Assembly: GCA_031275395.1 (NCBI GenBank)
Contig: JAISOU010000053.1
Location: forward strand, 1-13,991
Reading direction: 5' to 3'
Source of the DNA: Helicobacteraceae bacterium
GTDB taxonomy: Bacteria > Campylobacterota > Campylobacteria > Campylobacterales > SZUA-545
Length of the DNA: 13,991 bases
This document shows positions 13,731 through 13,991 of this stretch, one piece after another (within the stretch, counting starts at the first letter, position 1; each line of letters opens with the position of its first letter). The translations under genes were made by a program, and so were the position numbers. The notes beneath the pieces were generated by a model. The model ran no database searches and was not told where the DNA came from. It worked only from the letters and a program-made list of their open reading frames with translations.

Positions 13731-13744
13731 GCGACGATCGTCGC
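13731..13744 (+). promoter_or_regulatory. Perfect 14-bp palindrome abutting the -10 box
   Basis: GCGACGATCGTCGC is a perfect inverted repeat beginning directly after TATAAT and spanning the predicted transcription start, a classical operator position. It contains CGATCG, which is abundant throughout the window, so part of the symmetry may reflect that general bias. Confidence 0.45.
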
Positions 13745-13860
13745 GTTTCAACTCTATCTTACTTTCCGCTATGATTTCAAATACTTTTTTTTCAAAAGGA
13801 GCCTCTATATCTCAACTCCCGTTAATTTTTTCCTTAAAACGGTTGATATAGAAAGCGGCT

Positions 13861-13991
13861 ATGCTCTACCGTAAAACGTTAAAAAAAGCTTTTAGCCCCC
13901 ATTGTTCTTTTATTCGCTTTAGCTTTCGCTTTAATCGGTTACAATCTAATAATTATCGACTCAACCTATAACGTTAGCTTATATAACGCTA
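13861..13991 (+). pseudogene. 5' end of a membrane protein gene with an apparent frameshift, runs off the right edge
   Basis: ATG 13861 opens MLYRKTLKK and, as written, stops after 36 codons (TAA 13969-13971). A much better protein lies one frame away downstream: PIVLLFALAFALIGYN followed by LIIIDSTYNVSLYNA, open to the window edge. Removing one base from the A7 run (13881-13887) gives KTLKKLLAPIVLLFAL; removing one from the C5 run (13896-13900) also joins the frames. The joined product has a basic N-terminus then a membrane segment and a polar region, the general opening of a chemoreceptor or sensor, but too little is present to name it. It could be a pseudogene, a sequence error, or a gene expressed through slippage. 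Confidence 0.5.

Larger units (their letters stand above)
13644..13860 (+). other. Intergenic region between the radical SAM gene and the right-edge gene
   Basis: 217 bp without a supportable gene. It contains the promoter and palindrome listed separately, then an A/T-rich leader. A strong purine tract AAAAGGAG (13794-13801) is not followed by a usable start codon. A 26-codon frame from ATG 13771 has no ribosome site and is probably chance. No terminator with a T tract was recognised after the radical SAM gene. Confidence 0.5.

Noticed and set aside
13771-13851. 26-codon leader frame from ATG 13771
   Set aside because: No ribosome site before it; phenylalanine/serine-rich content is what A/T-rich noncoding DNA yields.
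1-13991. A defence, mobile or CRISPR system in the window
   Set aside because: I looked for direct-repeat arrays, transposases, integrases, toxin-antitoxin pairs and restriction genes and saw none; the content is mainly conserved housekeeping and flagellar genes.

Overview
The window reads as chromosomal DNA from a flagellated Campylobacterota (epsilonproteobacterial) bacterium. The evidence is a Campylobacter/Helicobacter-type flagellin with the conserved termini of FlaA/FlaB, a sigma-54-type promoter in front of it, a FliW gene directly behind it, and a trxA / trxB / dapB / purF run. The closest species cannot be named from this sequence. Base composition is moderate (roughly half G+C by eye), codons favour gcg/ggc/cgc/aaa, and the palindrome CGATCG is strikingly abundant. 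Genes are densely packed with short overlaps, so the few gene-poor stretches stand out.

Layout. (1) Positions 1-39 hold the first 13 codons of a minus-strand gene leaving the left edge. (2) Positions 285-4964 look like one plus-strand operon: a small FtsB/FtsL-like membrane protein, a secreted HtrA/Deg-like protein with two PDZ domains whose catalytic His and Ser are replaced (a probable pseudoprotease), moaD and moaE (molybdopterin synthase), a HIT-family hydrolase, a DUF475/TerC-like membrane protein, and gluQ (tRNA-Asp glutamyl-queuosine synthetase). (3) Convergent to this is the lipoprotein murein transglycosylase mltA on the minus strand. (4) Divergent from mltA, and only 76 bp away, is a flagellin gene with a near-consensus sigma-54 promoter, a tandem 10-bp repeat at the predicted start of transcription, and a Shine-Dalgarno in a possible hairpin loop. 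fliW and an overlapping 43-codon membrane microprotein follow. (5) Positions 8272-8808 have no intact recognisable gene and contain fragments that look like decayed coding sequence. (6) Positions 8809-13643 form a second plus-strand block: trxA, a membrane-anchored thioredoxin-fold-like protein with no CxxC, trxB, dapB, purF (Fe-S type) and a TIGR01212/YhcC-type radical SAM gene. (7) Positions 13644-13991 carry a good sigma-70-like promoter, a perfect 14-bp palindrome beside it, and the start of a membrane-protein gene that appears frameshifted at a short homopolymer.

How the parts relate. Most of the window is housekeeping: Moco synthesis, tRNA modification, redox, lysine/diaminopimelate and purine synthesis. 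The flagellin-fliW pair fits the known FliW-CsrA-flagellin feedback switch. The parts most worth a second look are the pseudoprotease and its small membrane partner, the flagellin leader, the catalytic-cysteine-free thioredoxin-like protein between trxA and trxB, the fliW-coupled microprotein, the HIP1-like palindrome load, and the frameshifted gene at the right edge. I did not find a CRISPR array, transposase, integrase, phage gene, rRNA or tRNA.
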